Positions 25,146-34,210 of a stretch of 64,000 nt of DNA are shown here, piece after piece. Origin of the DNA: Nocardia niwae NBRC 108934 = DSM 45340 (lineage in GTDB: Bacteria > Actinomycetota > Actinomycetes > Mycobacteriales > Mycobacteriaceae). Made by a program: the position numbers and the translations under genes. Location of the stretch: assembly GCF_001613465.1 (NCBI RefSeq), contig NZ_BDCK01000023.1:186001-250000 (forward strand), written 5' to 3'. The notes beneath the pieces were generated by a model that searched no databases, had not been told where the DNA came from, and saw only the letters and a program-made list of their open reading frames with translations. The first letter of the stretch is position 1; each line of letters begins with the position of its first letter.

Positions 25146-25997
25146 ATGGGCACATTGCTGGCACTGGTCTCCGCGGTGAGCTACGGCCTGTCGGATTTCC
25201 TGGGCGGAATCGCGTCCCGCCGCGTCGGATTCGCGCGTGTCGCGCTGCTCGGTCAGCTCGGCGGGCTCGCCGTCACCGTCCTCGCCGCGCCGCTGGTCTC
25301 CCGGGGTGCGCCCGAAGCGGCCGATCTCGCGTGGGGAGCGCTATCCGGAGTGGGCACCGGTATCGCCATGACATTCCTGTTCCGCGGGATCGGTCGCGGA
25401 GCGATGTCGGTGGTCGTCCCGGTCAGCGCCGTGGGCGGTGTCGCGCTGCCGGTCCTGATCGGAACCGTGGTGCTCGGTCAGCATCCGGCGCTGTCGGCGT
25501 GGGCCGGGATCGCGGTCGCCTTGCCCGCGCTGTGGTTGGTCGCGGGCGGCGCCACCGGCACCGGTCCGATCGCGGGAGGCGCCGTCGGCGACGGACTGAT
25601 CGCCAGTGCCGGCATCGCCGTGCAGTATCTCGCGCTGGCGCGGGCAGGTCCGGCCTCCGGCATCTGGCCGGTGACCGCGGGCCGGGCGGCGGCCGTGGTT
25701 CTCGTCGCCCTGCTCGCCTGGAAGCTCGCCGCCGGAACGGGGGAGACCGCAGCGGTTTCGCGTCATCGGGCCGAGTGCACCGCTGTGTGCTCCGGCGTCC
25801 TCGCCGCCGCCGCGCTGGTGTCCTACCTGTACGCCACCCGCACCGAATACCTGGCCGTGGCAGTCGTGTTGTCGTCGCTGTATCCGATCGTCCCGGTCGT
25901 CCTGGGCGTGTCGGCGCTGAAAGAGGAAGTGCGCCACAGCCAGATCGTCGGGCTGGTGGTCGCCTTGGCGGCCAGCACCGTCATCGCCACATCGTGA
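25146..25997 (+). CDS. EamA/DMT-family transporter
   Basis: A 283-residue drug/metabolite transporter with about ten transmembrane helices in two EamA halves (first half from LLALVSAVSYGLSDFLGGI, second from GGAVGDGLIASAGIAV). The end of each half carries the typical short helix (LPVLIGTVVLGQ; YPIVPVVLGVSALKEE). It is probably translationally linked to the MarR gene, since only 3 bp separate them. It likely exports or imports a small molecule that inactivates the MarR protein. Confidence 0.85.
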   Translation: MGTLLALVSAVSYGLSDFLGGIASRRVGFARVALLGQLGGLAVTVLAAPLVSRGAPEAADLAWGALSGVGTGIAMTFLFRGIGRGAMSVVVPVSAVGGVALPVLIGTVVLGQHPALSAWAGIAVALPALWLVAGGATGTGPIAGGAVGDGLIASAGIAVQYLALARAGPASGIWPVTAGRAAAVVLVALLAWKLAAGTGETAAVSRHRAECTAVCSGVLAAAALVSYLYATRTEYLAVAVVLSSLYPIVPVVLGVSALKEEVRHSQIVGLVVALAASTVIATS

Positions 25998-26074
25998 CGC
26001 AGCTCCCTGAGCACGCCCGGAGAGGCGCAGCGGGCCCGCGGCACACGACCGGAGCACGGAGAGCCGCGGTGAAC

Positions 26075-27361
26075 TCACGCCGTGTCCGGTCGTGGAGCCG
26101 GCGGTCCGTACCAGTGGCAGATCACCAGGGCGAGTTCGACGTCGAGCCGGTCTTCGGTGATGGGCTTGCCGCGTCGCGCGATGGCGCGGCCGACGCGGTA
26201 TTTCACCGAGTTGGCGTGCAGGCCGAGTTCCGTGGCGGCCGCTTTGTAGCTCGATCCGGTGCGCAGGAACACCTGGAGTGTCTCGCGGAGCCGGGCGTCG
26301 CTGTCGGTGTCGCGGGCCAGGTCGCCGAGCACCTCGCCGACCCACTCCCGGACTTCGGCCCCCTGGCCGCCGAGCAGGGCCGCCACCGGTAATCCGGGAT
26401 CGCCGGCGGCGACGACACGGTCTCCGGCGTCTCCTCGCGCCAGCGCGACCGAGCGTGCGCTCTTGGCCAGGTGATGTGACCGGCGGAATCCCGCGACGCC
26501 GGGAGCCATCGCGCCGATGGCCATCCGCGGCGCATCGCCCAGCGCGGCCGCGAAACCGCGCAGCCCTGCGATCGCGCCGGGCTGCGCCGCGCGGTACGGC
26601 AGCCAGGCCCAGCCGCTCAGTTGATCGTCGGCGACGAACAGGGGAGTCGCATCGCTTCCCGCGGGTTCGGCCGAGCCGCGGACGAACCGCTGCAACCGGC
26701 CGAGTTCGTCGCCGTGCGCGCCCGGGTCGGGATACCAGACGATGAACGCCAAATGGTGCCACCGCAGCGGATAGTGGATCTTCTCAGTGGTGGCGTCGAC
26801 ATCGACGGCCGTCCTGCCCTCCAATATCTCGCGCACACCCAGCGCGCGGACACTGTTGCGCGTTTCCAGCCACTGCTCGCGCTCGCCTTCGTACACCGCG
26901 ACGACTTGCTGGATCATTCGGTCGAGGTACTCGAACAGCCGCGTGGCGATGACCCGGCCGATGAGGAATCGATCGGCCGGCGCGATATCGGCGGCCTGCA
27001 GTTCGGCGAAGACGTGTTCGGTCGCCAGCCGCTGGCCGACGTGATACGCCCGGACCAGGGCGTTGAGCGGGACGCCGTGCTGGGCCAGCCGTCTGGTGTA
27101 CTCGCCGGCTGCCGCGGGCAGGTCGATGCGCGCGGCGGGGATGTCGTGGCGCAGCGCGTGCAGCATGGTGGAGACATTGCCCTGCACGCTGGCCCCGAGC
27201 AGATCGACGGTATGGACGTCCGCGCGTAATTCGAATATTTCTGCCTCGAGGCCGTGATGGATACTCGCGCTGATGTCCGTCACCCGCTCGTTCATGCGGG
27301 CGGCGATATAACCGACAAAACGGTCGATCTCGACAGCGCGGTCGCGACGAGAATTCGTCAC
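26075..27361 (-). CDS. PucR/CdaR-type helix-turn-helix regulator
   Basis: A 428-residue regulator with an N-terminal helical sensor-like domain (RsbRD_N-like, about 1-160, containing LNALVRAYHVGQRLATEHV), a central GGDEF-like region and a C-terminal PucR HTH (YKAAATELGLHANSVKYRVGRA, about 370-420). GTG 27361 is chosen because it starts the conserved part; the frame is open further upstream without a credible start. It is divergent from a broken acyl-CoA ligase gene, so its original target may be lost. Confidence 0.78.
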   Translation of the reverse strand: MTNSRRDRAVEIDRFVGYIAARMNERVTDISASIHHGLEAEIFELRADVHTVDLLGASVQGNVSTMLHALRHDIPAARIDLPAAAGEYTRRLAQHGVPLNALVRAYHVGQRLATEHVFAELQAADIAPADRFLIGRVIATRLFEYLDRMIQQVVAVYEGEREQWLETRNSVRALGVREILEGRTAVDVDATTEKIHYPLRWHHLAFIVWYPDPGAHGDELGRLQRFVRGSAEPAGSDATPLFVADDQLSGWAWLPYRAAQPGAIAGLRGFAAALGDAPRMAIGAMAPGVAGFRRSHHLAKSARSVALARGDAGDRVVAAGDPGLPVAALLGGQGAEVREWVGEVLGDLARDTDSDARLRETLQVFLRTGSSYKAAATELGLHANSVKYRVGRAIARRGKPITEDRLDVELALVICHWYGPPAPRPDTA

Positions 27362-27523
27362 CAGCCGATCGTAATTGCCTCGTCGACGCCATTGCGACGA
27401 ATCACGAGGCCGATATTGTCCTCCGGCGACAACACCGGCGAAGAAATTGAGCGTTGAACGACGGTGGCGCGCCCGGCCGCGCTTTCTACCGTTGTCATCG
27501 AACCCCAACGCCGAGGAGATCGC

Positions 27524-28450
27524 ATGACGCTTTCGACCCTCCCGGACCGTCGCGCCGAAGCCGCCCCGGACGCACCTGCCCTCGCCGATGACGGCACCGA
27601 ACTGAACAACCGCGAATTCCTGGCCGCCGTCCAGCGGGCCGCCTCCGGTCTGCGCACCGCGGGCGTCACGACCGGTGACGTGGTCGCGATCATGCTGCCC
27701 GGCGCCGTCGACCTCGTGGTGTCGCTGTTCGCAACCTGGCGTCTGGGCGCCGCGGCCGCCGTGATCGACCCGATGGCGGCCGACGCGGAAGCGGGCCGCC
27801 GGATAGCCGACGCCGGTCCCGGGGTCCTGGTCGCCGCCACGCGCCCCGCGGGCGTCGACCCCTCGGTTCCGGTCGTCTCGCCCGGCGCGGGCGAACGCTA
27901 TGTCATCGAACCGGCGCGGCCCGGTGCGGAGGCGCTGGCGCTGATCACCTACGGCGGCGGCGACCGAGCGATGCTCGACCACCGTCATCTCGGGGCCATG
28001 TGCCAATTGGTGATCAAGGTACTCGCCCTCACCGACGCCGACCACAGTCTGTCGACCCTGCCGATGCCGCAGATATGCGGCATCTTGCTGGGCGCGTTGT
28101 CGCCGCTGGCCGTCGGGGGCCGCGCCACCATGGCGGGCCCCCTGGGCCCGAGGTCGTTCCTGGAGCGGATCGAGCGGGTCCGGCCCACCTACTCCTCGTC
28201 GGTCCCGAGCCTGTACGCGGCGCTGTCCGAGCTGCCCGGCCGGATGCGGGCGGATACCTCGTCGGTGCGCTTCGCCCTCTGTTGCGCGGCGCCGGCCCGG
28301 GTCGACCTGCGCACCAGGTTCCAACACCGCTACGGGATACCGATCATCAACGGATACGGGTTGCAGGAGGTCATCGCGCGAGCGCACGCCATGCGATCAC
28401 CGGCGGCGACAGAACGGGAACCGCGCAGCAGATCCGTCGCGTCGCGCTGA
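27524..28450 (+). pseudogene. Truncated AMP-binding acyl-CoA ligase with degenerate P-loop
   Basis: A 308-codon frame (ATG after GAGGAGATC) homologous to the N-terminal domain of acyl-CoA/AMP ligases, which are normally 500 residues or more. Similarity runs to the IINGYGLQE motif (A5 YGxTE), then breaks off at about 28368, so the ATP-grasping GD motif and the whole C-terminal lid are gone. The phosphate loop, normally TSGTTGxPK, reads ITYGGGDRAML, without the Ser/Thr/Lys needed. It is very likely inactive. It adjoins an SDR remnant on the other strand. Confidence 0.7.
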
Positions 28451-28484
28451 ACCCGTGGTCCGGCAGCCCGGCGCACACCCGGGC

Positions 28485-28619
28485 AGGGGTGCCTGCGGCG
28501 TCGAAGTAGCCACCGGTGGGGCCGTCGGGCCCCACCTGCGCCATGCGCACGATGATCTCGGCACCTTGCTGCACGGTTTGCAGGCCGCTGTTGCCGATCC
28601 GGTGATCTATGTTGCTGTC
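28485..28619 (-). pseudogene. SDR C-terminal remnant
   Basis: About 45 codons match the C-terminal end of plant-type/actinomycete SDRs (TVQQGAEIIVRMAQVGPDGP, then TGGYFDAAG). There is no start, cofactor site or active site. Together with the truncated ligase it marks an old deletion or recombination junction between 28370 and 28485. Confidence 0.6.
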
Positions 28620-28695
28620 ATGCCGGCCGACGCCAACTCCTGGAGGGGGCCCGAGTCAAGTCGGCGTCTGTACCGAAAGTGATTGCGACGCAACG

Positions 28696-29451
28696 CTAAT
28701 GGTCGAGCTGGGACAGGGCGAAGGCGGTGAGGAAACCGGACACCGTAATCAATCCCACCCACAGATGGGCGTTTTCGAACGCCTCCGGGATCATCGTGTC
28801 GGTGATCATGGCCAGGATCGCGCCGGCGGCCAAGGCGGTGATGGCGGCCGGCACGGCGGGCTTCGCGTCACCGAGCAGGCCGTAACCCGCCATCGCCGCG
28901 ACACCGCTGATCATCGCTATACCGCCCCACAGGCCGAAGACGTACCGCTGGTGGCGGTGGGCGCGGCGCATACCGGCCGCGCTGGACAAGCCCTCGGGAA
29001 TGTTGCTGATGAACACTGCGGCCACCGTGACGGCGCTGACGGCTTTGCCGCCGAGCAGGCTCGTCCCGATGACGATGGACTCCGGTACGCCGTCGAGGAG
29101 GGCGCCCAGCGCGATGGCCGTACCGGAGCCGGACTGTTCAGACTCGCTGGGCTGCTGGTCGCCCGAGCGCTTGCGGTGCCGGGCGCCGCGGCGGGCGAGG
29201 GCGAGATTGGCCACGGTGTAGATCACCGCACCGGCCACCGCGCCCAGTGCGGTGGGCGGCAATCCAGCGCGCTCGTGCGCCTCGGCGATCAACTCGAACG
29301 ACACCGCCGAGAGCAGCACCCCGCTGCCGAAACCCATCACGGCGGCCACGATCTTCGGCGGGATCCGGGCGAAGAATCCCACCAAAGCGCCTATCAGCAA
29401 GGCGGATCCGGCCAGCAATCCCCACCCGCCCGCAGTCCACAACCCTGACAC
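28696..29451 (-). CDS. ZIP-family divalent metal transporter
   Basis: A 251-residue ZIP transporter with about eight helices. The metal-path motifs are visible: LDGVPESIVIGTSLL in helix 4 and FISNIPEGLSSA in helix 5, where the common His-Asn is Ser-Asn. The loop between helices 3 and 4 (RRGARHRKRSGDQQPSESE) is polar and short of the usual His cluster. Zinc, iron or manganese are all possible. Single gene. Confidence 0.82.
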   Translation of the reverse strand: MSGLWTAGGWGLLAGSALLIGALVGFFARIPPKIVAAVMGFGSGVLLSAVSFELIAEAHERAGLPPTALGAVAGAVIYTVANLALARRGARHRKRSGDQQPSESEQSGSGTAIALGALLDGVPESIVIGTSLLGGKAVSAVTVAAVFISNIPEGLSSAAGMRRAHRHQRYVFGLWGGIAMISGVAAMAGYGLLGDAKPAVPAAITALAAGAILAMITDTMIPEAFENAHLWVGLITVSGFLTAFALSQLDH

Positions 29452-29591
29452 CCGACCGTCTCCTCACTGCTCGGAACGCGTCGGCCGGCCCGGATCGCCG
29501 CCGGCCACCTGTCGGAGCTACCCGCGCCTGCCCGGGCGGAAACGGGGCGCTGGAGTCGTGGCGCGCGACTACCGCCGCGTCCCGCCTGGCG

Positions 29592-30404
29592 TCAGGGTGC
29601 GCCGGTGCGCGTCGCGATGATCGCCACGGTCGTGTAGGGCAGGGTGAAACTGCCGCCCATCGCGTCGATCGCGGAGCCGACGCCCTCGAGCACTTGCGTC
29701 AGCGCGTCCTGGGGCAGGCGGGTGAGTGAGCCCTGGGTGGGCAGCTGATCGAGCCACTCGTCACGGGTGTAGATCCGCTCCCACGAGAAACCCGACTCCG
29801 AAGGGTCGCCGAACCGGCCGCTGTCCCGGATGCCGTCGGCCGTTGCGGCGAATATCGGCCGGTACCCATCGAGGGCTCGCACGTTCGGCGGCGCGCTGAA
29901 CGGCGAGCCGGGCGCCACCCGCCGGTACACCGCGCCGAACGCTTCCGCCACGTCGGCGGGGAGTTGGAACACATGCCAGAACGTGGCGAGCAGGCCGCCG
30001 GGGCGCAGAACCTCCGCCGCCTTGGCCGCACCGGCGACGGGATCGACCCAGTGCCAGGCCGTTCCCGCGATCACCGCGTCGAAGACGCGATTTCCGCTGT
30101 CCCAGGCTTCGAAGGTCGCCTCATCGACCTCGAGTCCGCGCCGCCGCGCGAAATCCGCCATCCGCGGATCCGGTTCGACGCCCAGCACCGTGCAACCGGC
30201 TGCTCGGAACTGCCGGGCTTCGACACCGGTGCCGCACCCGACGTCCAGCACCGCGCGTCCGGGACAGGCGGAGACGATCTGGTCGACCATGGCTTGCGGG
30301 TAGCCGGGCCTGGTGCGGTCGTAGCGTTCGGGGTCCACGCCGAAGGACTCGGCGACCTGCCGGTGCCGGTGTGGCGTTTCCCCGGGCGAAGGTAAAGTGG
30401 GCAT
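29592..30404 (-). CDS. Class I SAM-dependent methyltransferase
   Basis: A 270-residue Rossmann-fold methyltransferase with motif I VLDVGCGTGVEARQFRA, the acidic GVEPDPRMA, and the UbiE/YcgJ-like WHWVDPVAGAAKAAEVLRPGG. Its start codon lies inside an inverted repeat (30397-30412) shared with the divergent TetR gene, so that regulator probably controls it. Substrate unknown. Confidence 0.82.
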   Translation of the reverse strand: MPTLPSPGETPHRHRQVAESFGVDPERYDRTRPGYPQAMVDQIVSACPGRAVLDVGCGTGVEARQFRAAGCTVLGVEPDPRMADFARRRGLEVDEATFEAWDSGNRVFDAVIAGTAWHWVDPVAGAAKAAEVLRPGGLLATFWHVFQLPADVAEAFGAVYRRVAPGSPFSAPPNVRALDGYRPIFAATADGIRDSGRFGDPSESGFSWERIYTRDEWLDQLPTQGSLTRLPQDALTQVLEGVGSAIDAMGGSFTLPYTTVAIIATRTGAP

Positions 30405-30432
30405 GCGCCCACCTTAAATGGGCAAGCGCCCA
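30397..30432. promoter_or_regulatory. Tandem TetR operators, 21 bp apart
   Basis: GTGGGC-ATGC-GCCCAC (30397-30412) and TGGGC-AAGC-GCCCA (30419-30432) are two nearly identical palindromes whose centres are 21 bp apart, two helical turns. They lie between the divergent methyltransferase and TetR genes; the first covers the methyltransferase start codon. Confidence 0.65.
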
Positions 30433-30476
30433 CTCCACAACGGGACGGGCCCGATCGACTCGAAAGGAAGGCTGGT

Positions 30477-31067
30477 ATGCCCACGGGAGTGGCCCTCCGC
30501 GACGTGCGTGAGCAGCTGTTCGACGCGGCCGAACGGATCCTGCTGCGAGACGGGCCGAGCGCGCTGACCAGCCGGGCGGTCACCACGGAGGCCGGTTGCG
30601 CCAAAGGCGTACTGCACCGGCACTTCTCCGACTTCGACGACTTCCTCGCGCAATTGGTGAGCGCTCGTATCGCCGACATCGAACGGCGGGCCGCCGACCT
30701 GTGCGAATCCGCCGGGAGCGGCGGGGTGGTCGAGCAGCTCACCGCCGCGTTGACCGACGTGTTCGGACCGGTCACCACGGCCGTCGTCAGCTTGATCACC
30801 TTCCGCGACGAATTGCGCGCCCGCCTGCGCCGGACCAGGCCGACCGGCGTCCCGGTCCTGGCGGAGGCGACGGCCATGATCGCCGGCTACCTCGGCGCCG
30901 AACGCGACCTCGGCCGGATCACCGCCACCGCCGACGTCGACGTCCTGGCCCCGACTTTGATCGGGACCGCGCACCTGCTGTTCGCCGACCGGGAGGCGGG
31001 CCCGCCCCGGCGCGAGACACTCGACGGCGCGGTGCGCGCGGTCGTCGCGGGCGTGCTGTCGAGCTAG
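30477..31067 (+). CDS. TetR-family regulator
   Basis: A 196-residue TetR regulator: HTH at about 10-55 (ALTSRAVTTEAGCAKGVLHRHF) and an all-helical ligand domain. AAGGAAGG ribosome site before the ATG. It is divergent from a methyltransferase, with two in-phase palindromes between them, so it probably represses both genes until a ligand binds. The short interval 31068-31230 after it holds only unassignable sequence. Confidence 0.9.
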   Translation: MPTGVALRDVREQLFDAAERILLRDGPSALTSRAVTTEAGCAKGVLHRHFSDFDDFLAQLVSARIADIERRAADLCESAGSGGVVEQLTAALTDVFGPVTTAVVSLITFRDELRARLRRTRPTGVPVLAEATAMIAGYLGAERDLGRITATADVDVLAPTLIGTAHLLFADREAGPPRRETLDGAVRAVVAGVLSS

Positions 31068-31230
31068 GTCGCCAACCGGAAACGTCGCGGACGAACTGGT
31101 GGAGTTCGAGCACCGGCGGACGGTCCACGGCATCGACCGGGGCACCGGGCTGTGCGGCATATCGAGCGAGCGGAGGCGATCACCGCCCGCTGTCACGCAT
31201 TGCGCCGGGATACCTGCGGGCGGGAGGCGG

Positions 31231-32214
31231 TCAGTGTGCGCCGAGCGCGTCGAGGATCATCGGGCGCGCCGTCGCGAGCGCTTGCTGCCAGTAGGGCCAG
31301 GTGTGCGTTCCGTCCATGACGTCGATGCGGGCGGTGATTCCCAGCGCCGCGAGCCGATCCCGGAACATCTGCGCGGCCGCCGTCGTCATCGTCTCGAGGC
31401 CCATCGCGTTCACGGTGTTGCCGACGCCGAAAGGTAGGTCGGGCGGGCCCGGCAGGCCGTTGCCGGTGGAGACGTACATCGGCAGTCCGCGCAGCAGTTC
31501 CGCCTGCTCGGTGGCGTCGTTACGGCTCCAGGCGGGATCGCCGACCGGCCCCCACATGTCGTCGAGATTGAAGTTGCCCTCGTCCCACATGGCCGCGCGC
31601 ATTGCTTCGTTCCAGAGCGGGAATGTCGGGTGCAGGAATCCGGAGAAGGATCCGGCGAACCGGAACTGGTCGCGGTGGTGGGCCGCCAGCGTGAGGGCGG
31701 CGTTGCCTCCCATGGAGGCTCCGACGATGGCGTTGTTGGTGCGCGATACGCCGTACCGCTGCAGGTAGGCGGGGAGTTCCCGGGTGAGGAAGGTCTCCCA
31801 TTTGTACGTCGTCTCCTGCCCGTTGGTACTGCTCGGGCGGTACCAGTCGGTGTAGAAGCTCGAGTGGCCGCCGACCGGGAACACCAGGGTGACGTTGTCG
31901 TCCGCGAACTGGCGCAGGGCGTCGGTATCGGTCGTCCACTGACTGTGGTCGGCGGGTGCACGCAGGCCGTCGAGCACGTAGAGCGCAGCGCTCCCGCCGC
32001 GGGCCGCCCACTGGACCTGCACTTTGATCGGTCCCATGCTGGACGGCACGGAGAGGTCCGTGTAACCGCCCGCCCTGGCCCGCGATATCGGCGTGTGAAT
32101 CGGCGCGGCGGTGGCCACGGACGCGCCGAACGACGACATGAACACGGCTGCCGCCACGGCTGCGCCGGCCTTCCTGATGATTCGCTGCTTTCCGGATCGC
32201 GCTACCGCGCCCAC
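31231..32214 (-). CDS. Antigen-85-like mycolyltransferase/esterase
   Basis: A 327-residue secreted alpha/beta-hydrolase of the Ag85/mycolyltransferase family, which moves mycolic acids onto trehalose and arabinogalactan in the cell envelope. It has a signal peptide (KQRIIRKAGAAVAAAVFMSS...ATAAPI), the family block YVLDGLRAPADHSQW, TLVFPVGGHSSFYTDW, nucleophile Ser167 in GASMGGNAAL and the catalytic His in GTHTWPYW. The GTG start has GTAGGAGG upstream. Its presence supports a mycolate-bearing host. Confidence 0.9.
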   Translation of the reverse strand: MGAVARSGKQRIIRKAGAAVAAAVFMSSFGASVATAAPIHTPISRARAGGYTDLSVPSSMGPIKVQVQWAARGGSAALYVLDGLRAPADHSQWTTDTDALRQFADDNVTLVFPVGGHSSFYTDWYRPSSTNGQETTYKWETFLTRELPAYLQRYGVSRTNNAIVGASMGGNAALTLAAHHRDQFRFAGSFSGFLHPTFPLWNEAMRAAMWDEGNFNLDDMWGPVGDPAWSRNDATEQAELLRGLPMYVSTGNGLPGPPDLPFGVGNTVNAMGLETMTTAAAQMFRDRLAALGITARIDVMDGTHTWPYWQQALATARPMILDALGAH

Positions 32215-32709
32215 GCGCGTACCTCCTACCGTGTTCGGTCACCGGGAATTCCGATTCGTTTGTCGCCGAGAGCGAGTCGCAGTCTCGGCACTCGGGTCCG
32301 CTGCACCCGGGATCGGCAAGAACATCCTAGGTGCGCCGAAGCGGGTCCCCAGCGCAGTCACAGTCAGGTGTGGGAAGCCCGGACCCGGCGTGCCGAGTGG
32401 TACGGGCAGCTCCTGGTATCGGGCGGCCGGTGCTGCCTTCCGGCAACGTCGGTGAGCGACCTTGCCAGATGGTAGCCCGAAAAACTGCTCACGACACGCC
32501 TGTGGCGCTGCGCGACGATACGGCGTGTCGCCGACCGCTCCCGTCGCTCCGGAACGACGCGCTCGAGGCGACGTGCACATCCGATTCCCACGCCTTCGAT
32601 GCCCGCTTCCCGATTCCCCACGCATTTCGGGCACGTGCGGACAGCGCCGTTTCTTTGCGCGGTGGGGTAGTCCACGGCGGTTCACTTGCCTACCTCAGTG
32701 GTGCCGCGA
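32215..32709. other. Gene-free interval
   Basis: Besides the ribosome site and presumed promoter of the mycolyltransferase gene, I see no supported gene, RNA or repeat in these 495 bases. The open frames crossing it have no start signals or family features. Confidence 0.5.
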
Positions 32710-33333
32710 TCAGGACGAGAGGGCGACCACGGACCGGTAGGTGTACGGGTCGTAGATGGCGTCGAGGAGGTAGTCGGCAAGGTTCGCCCGTGCCGTGCGC
32801 GGCCCGACTTTCCGGCGCGCACCCGGCGAGACGCGCGGCCTGCCGCCTGCGGGTGCGTCGGTCAATCGCGTGGGGCGGACGACTGTCCAGCACAGATCAC
32901 TCTGTGCGAGCAGGTTTTCCATGCGGGTCATATCGGCGTAGGTATACCGCATGACGCCGCGCAGGGCGGCGGTGAGGAGCTTGGTGCCCGGTCCCGCGTC
33001 CGCCGGAACGTCCAGCGCCGCCGAGGAGCTCACCAGAAGCCGCGCGTCCGGCCGCACGGCGGCGATGACCTCGGCGGTCGCGGTGGAGTAGACGGCGGTG
33101 GGGCCGTGCCCGGTCGCGCCGAGTGCGGAGATCACCGCGTCGTGGTCGTCGAGCACTCCGGCCAGTGCGCCCGGAGCGCAGGGGTCGGCCGTGACGACGG
33201 TCGCCCCCCGCGCGGGGGCCGCGGTGGTGGCCGGGCGGACGATGGCGGCGACGCGATGACCTCGGGCCAGGGCTCGGTCGACCACCATGCGGCCGGTGCG
33301 GCCGGTGGCGCCGAGAACCGCGATGGCGGCCAT
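32710..33333 (-). CDS. NAD(P)-binding (atypical SDR/NmrA-like) protein
   Basis: A 207-residue atypical SDR with the N-terminal dinucleotide motif AVLGATGRTGRMVV and a conserved middle (DDHDAVISALGATG; LLVSSSAALDVPADAGPG; CWTVVRPTRLTD). Such proteins act as NAD(P)H-flavin/quinone reductases or redox sensors. The ATG overlaps the stop of the NTF2-like gene by one base (TGATG), so it is the last gene of a four-gene operon driven from about 34870. Confidence 0.8.
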   Translation of the reverse strand: MAAIAVLGATGRTGRMVVDRALARGHRVAAIVRPATTAAPARGATVVTADPCAPGALAGVLDDHDAVISALGATGHGPTAVYSTATAEVIAAVRPDARLLVSSSAALDVPADAGPGTKLLTAALRGVMRYTYADMTRMENLLAQSDLCWTVVRPTRLTDAPAGGRPRVSPGARRKVGPRTARANLADYLLDAIYDPYTYRSVVALSS

Positions 33334-33773
33334 CAGTGCACCGCGGGACGGGTGGCGGGCTGAGACCGGAACGACACCGCTTCCATGAGCGGTTTGCGCT
33401 TCGTCTTCTGCACGGCCGCGATGCGCCACTGCCCGTCGGTGTCGCGGACGACGGTGTAGGTGGCGAGTTTGCCCAGCTTCCTCGGCTCTCGTTTCGAAGA
33501 CTCGCCGCGGGTCAGTACGACCGCGGCATCCGTTCCATAGCAACGGATTTCGAGAATGTCGACGGCCAACCGCGTGCCCTTCAGGAAGCTGTCGAACAAG
33601 GCTTGGTGCGCACGGCCGATCTCTGCACCGCCGTGGTAGACGGTGCCGACATAGGTGACGTCGGTGGCGTCGGCGGTGAAGCAGGCGCCGTAGGCGGCGC
33701 CGTCGCCGGCATTCCAGGCGTGCCTGCTGCGCTCGATGAGGGCGCGGATGGCGGCGGTGTCGGTGGCGGTCAT
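33333..33773 (-). CDS. NTF2-like (SgcJ/EcaC-type) protein, soluble
   Basis: A 146-residue NTF2/SnoaL-like cone fold of the SgcJ/EcaC group: start DTAAIRALIERSRHAWNAGDG, then GACFTADATDVTYVG, AHQALFDSFLKGTRL and the closing TYTVVRDTDGQWRIAAVQKTK. It is a paralogue of the membrane-anchored gene at 34207-34845 and lacks that gene's N-terminal helix. Members often have no proven activity. It is coupled to neighbours on both sides by overlapping codons. Confidence 0.8.
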   Translation of the reverse strand: MTATDTAAIRALIERSRHAWNAGDGAAYGACFTADATDVTYVGTVYHGGAEIGRAHQALFDSFLKGTRLAVDILEIRCYGTDAAVVLTRGESSKREPRKLGKLATYTVVRDTDGQWRIAAVQKTKRKPLMEAVSFRSQPATRPAVH

Positions 33774-34210
33774 TGTGCTCTCCTTCGATCGGCCAGCAGG
33801 GCCAGGGCGGTCCGGCGGGGGAACAGCCGCAAGGCGGCGGTGAGTGCCCGGTTGAGCGGGCTGGTGGATACGACGGGGCCGGCATCGCCGGACAACGCTT
33901 TCCGCGCGCGTTCGGCCACCTGCTCGGGCGTCTGGATCAGCCAGGGCGGCACGTCGGTGGCGGTCTGCGAGGTAGTGGCGGTGACGCCGGGACACGAGGC
34001 CAGCACCCGCACGCCGCGTGATCGCTGTTCGTGCCAGAGGGTTTCGGACTCGGCGGTGAGACTGTCGTGCCCGTCGCCGAGTTCGGCGATCAGGGTGTCG
34101 AGCCGCTCGGCTCCGCGCGCCACGACGGTCACCGAATAGCCCTGCGCGGCAAGCATTATCGCGAGCGCGCGCCCGATTCCCGCACTGGCGCCGGTCACCA
34201 GGGCCTTCAT
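33770..34210 (-). pseudogene. SDR with large in-frame internal deletion
   Basis: A 146-codon frame that begins as a normal SDR (MKALVTGASAGIGRALAIML, then VTVVARGAERL) and ends as one (SETLWHEQRSRGVRVLASCPG, then VTATTSQTATDVPPWLI). Only two junction codons join residues about 58 and 62. The roughly 100 residues that should hold NNAG, the catalytic Ser and YxxxK are absent, so it cannot be an active dehydrogenase. The frame and both overlaps with its neighbours are preserved, which keeps the operon translatable. Confidence 0.75.

Noticed and set aside
31079..31230. Possible remnant of a sensor-type domain (LVEFEHRRTVHGIDRGTGLCG)
   Set aside because: Suggestive residues are split over frames and too short to assign to a family.
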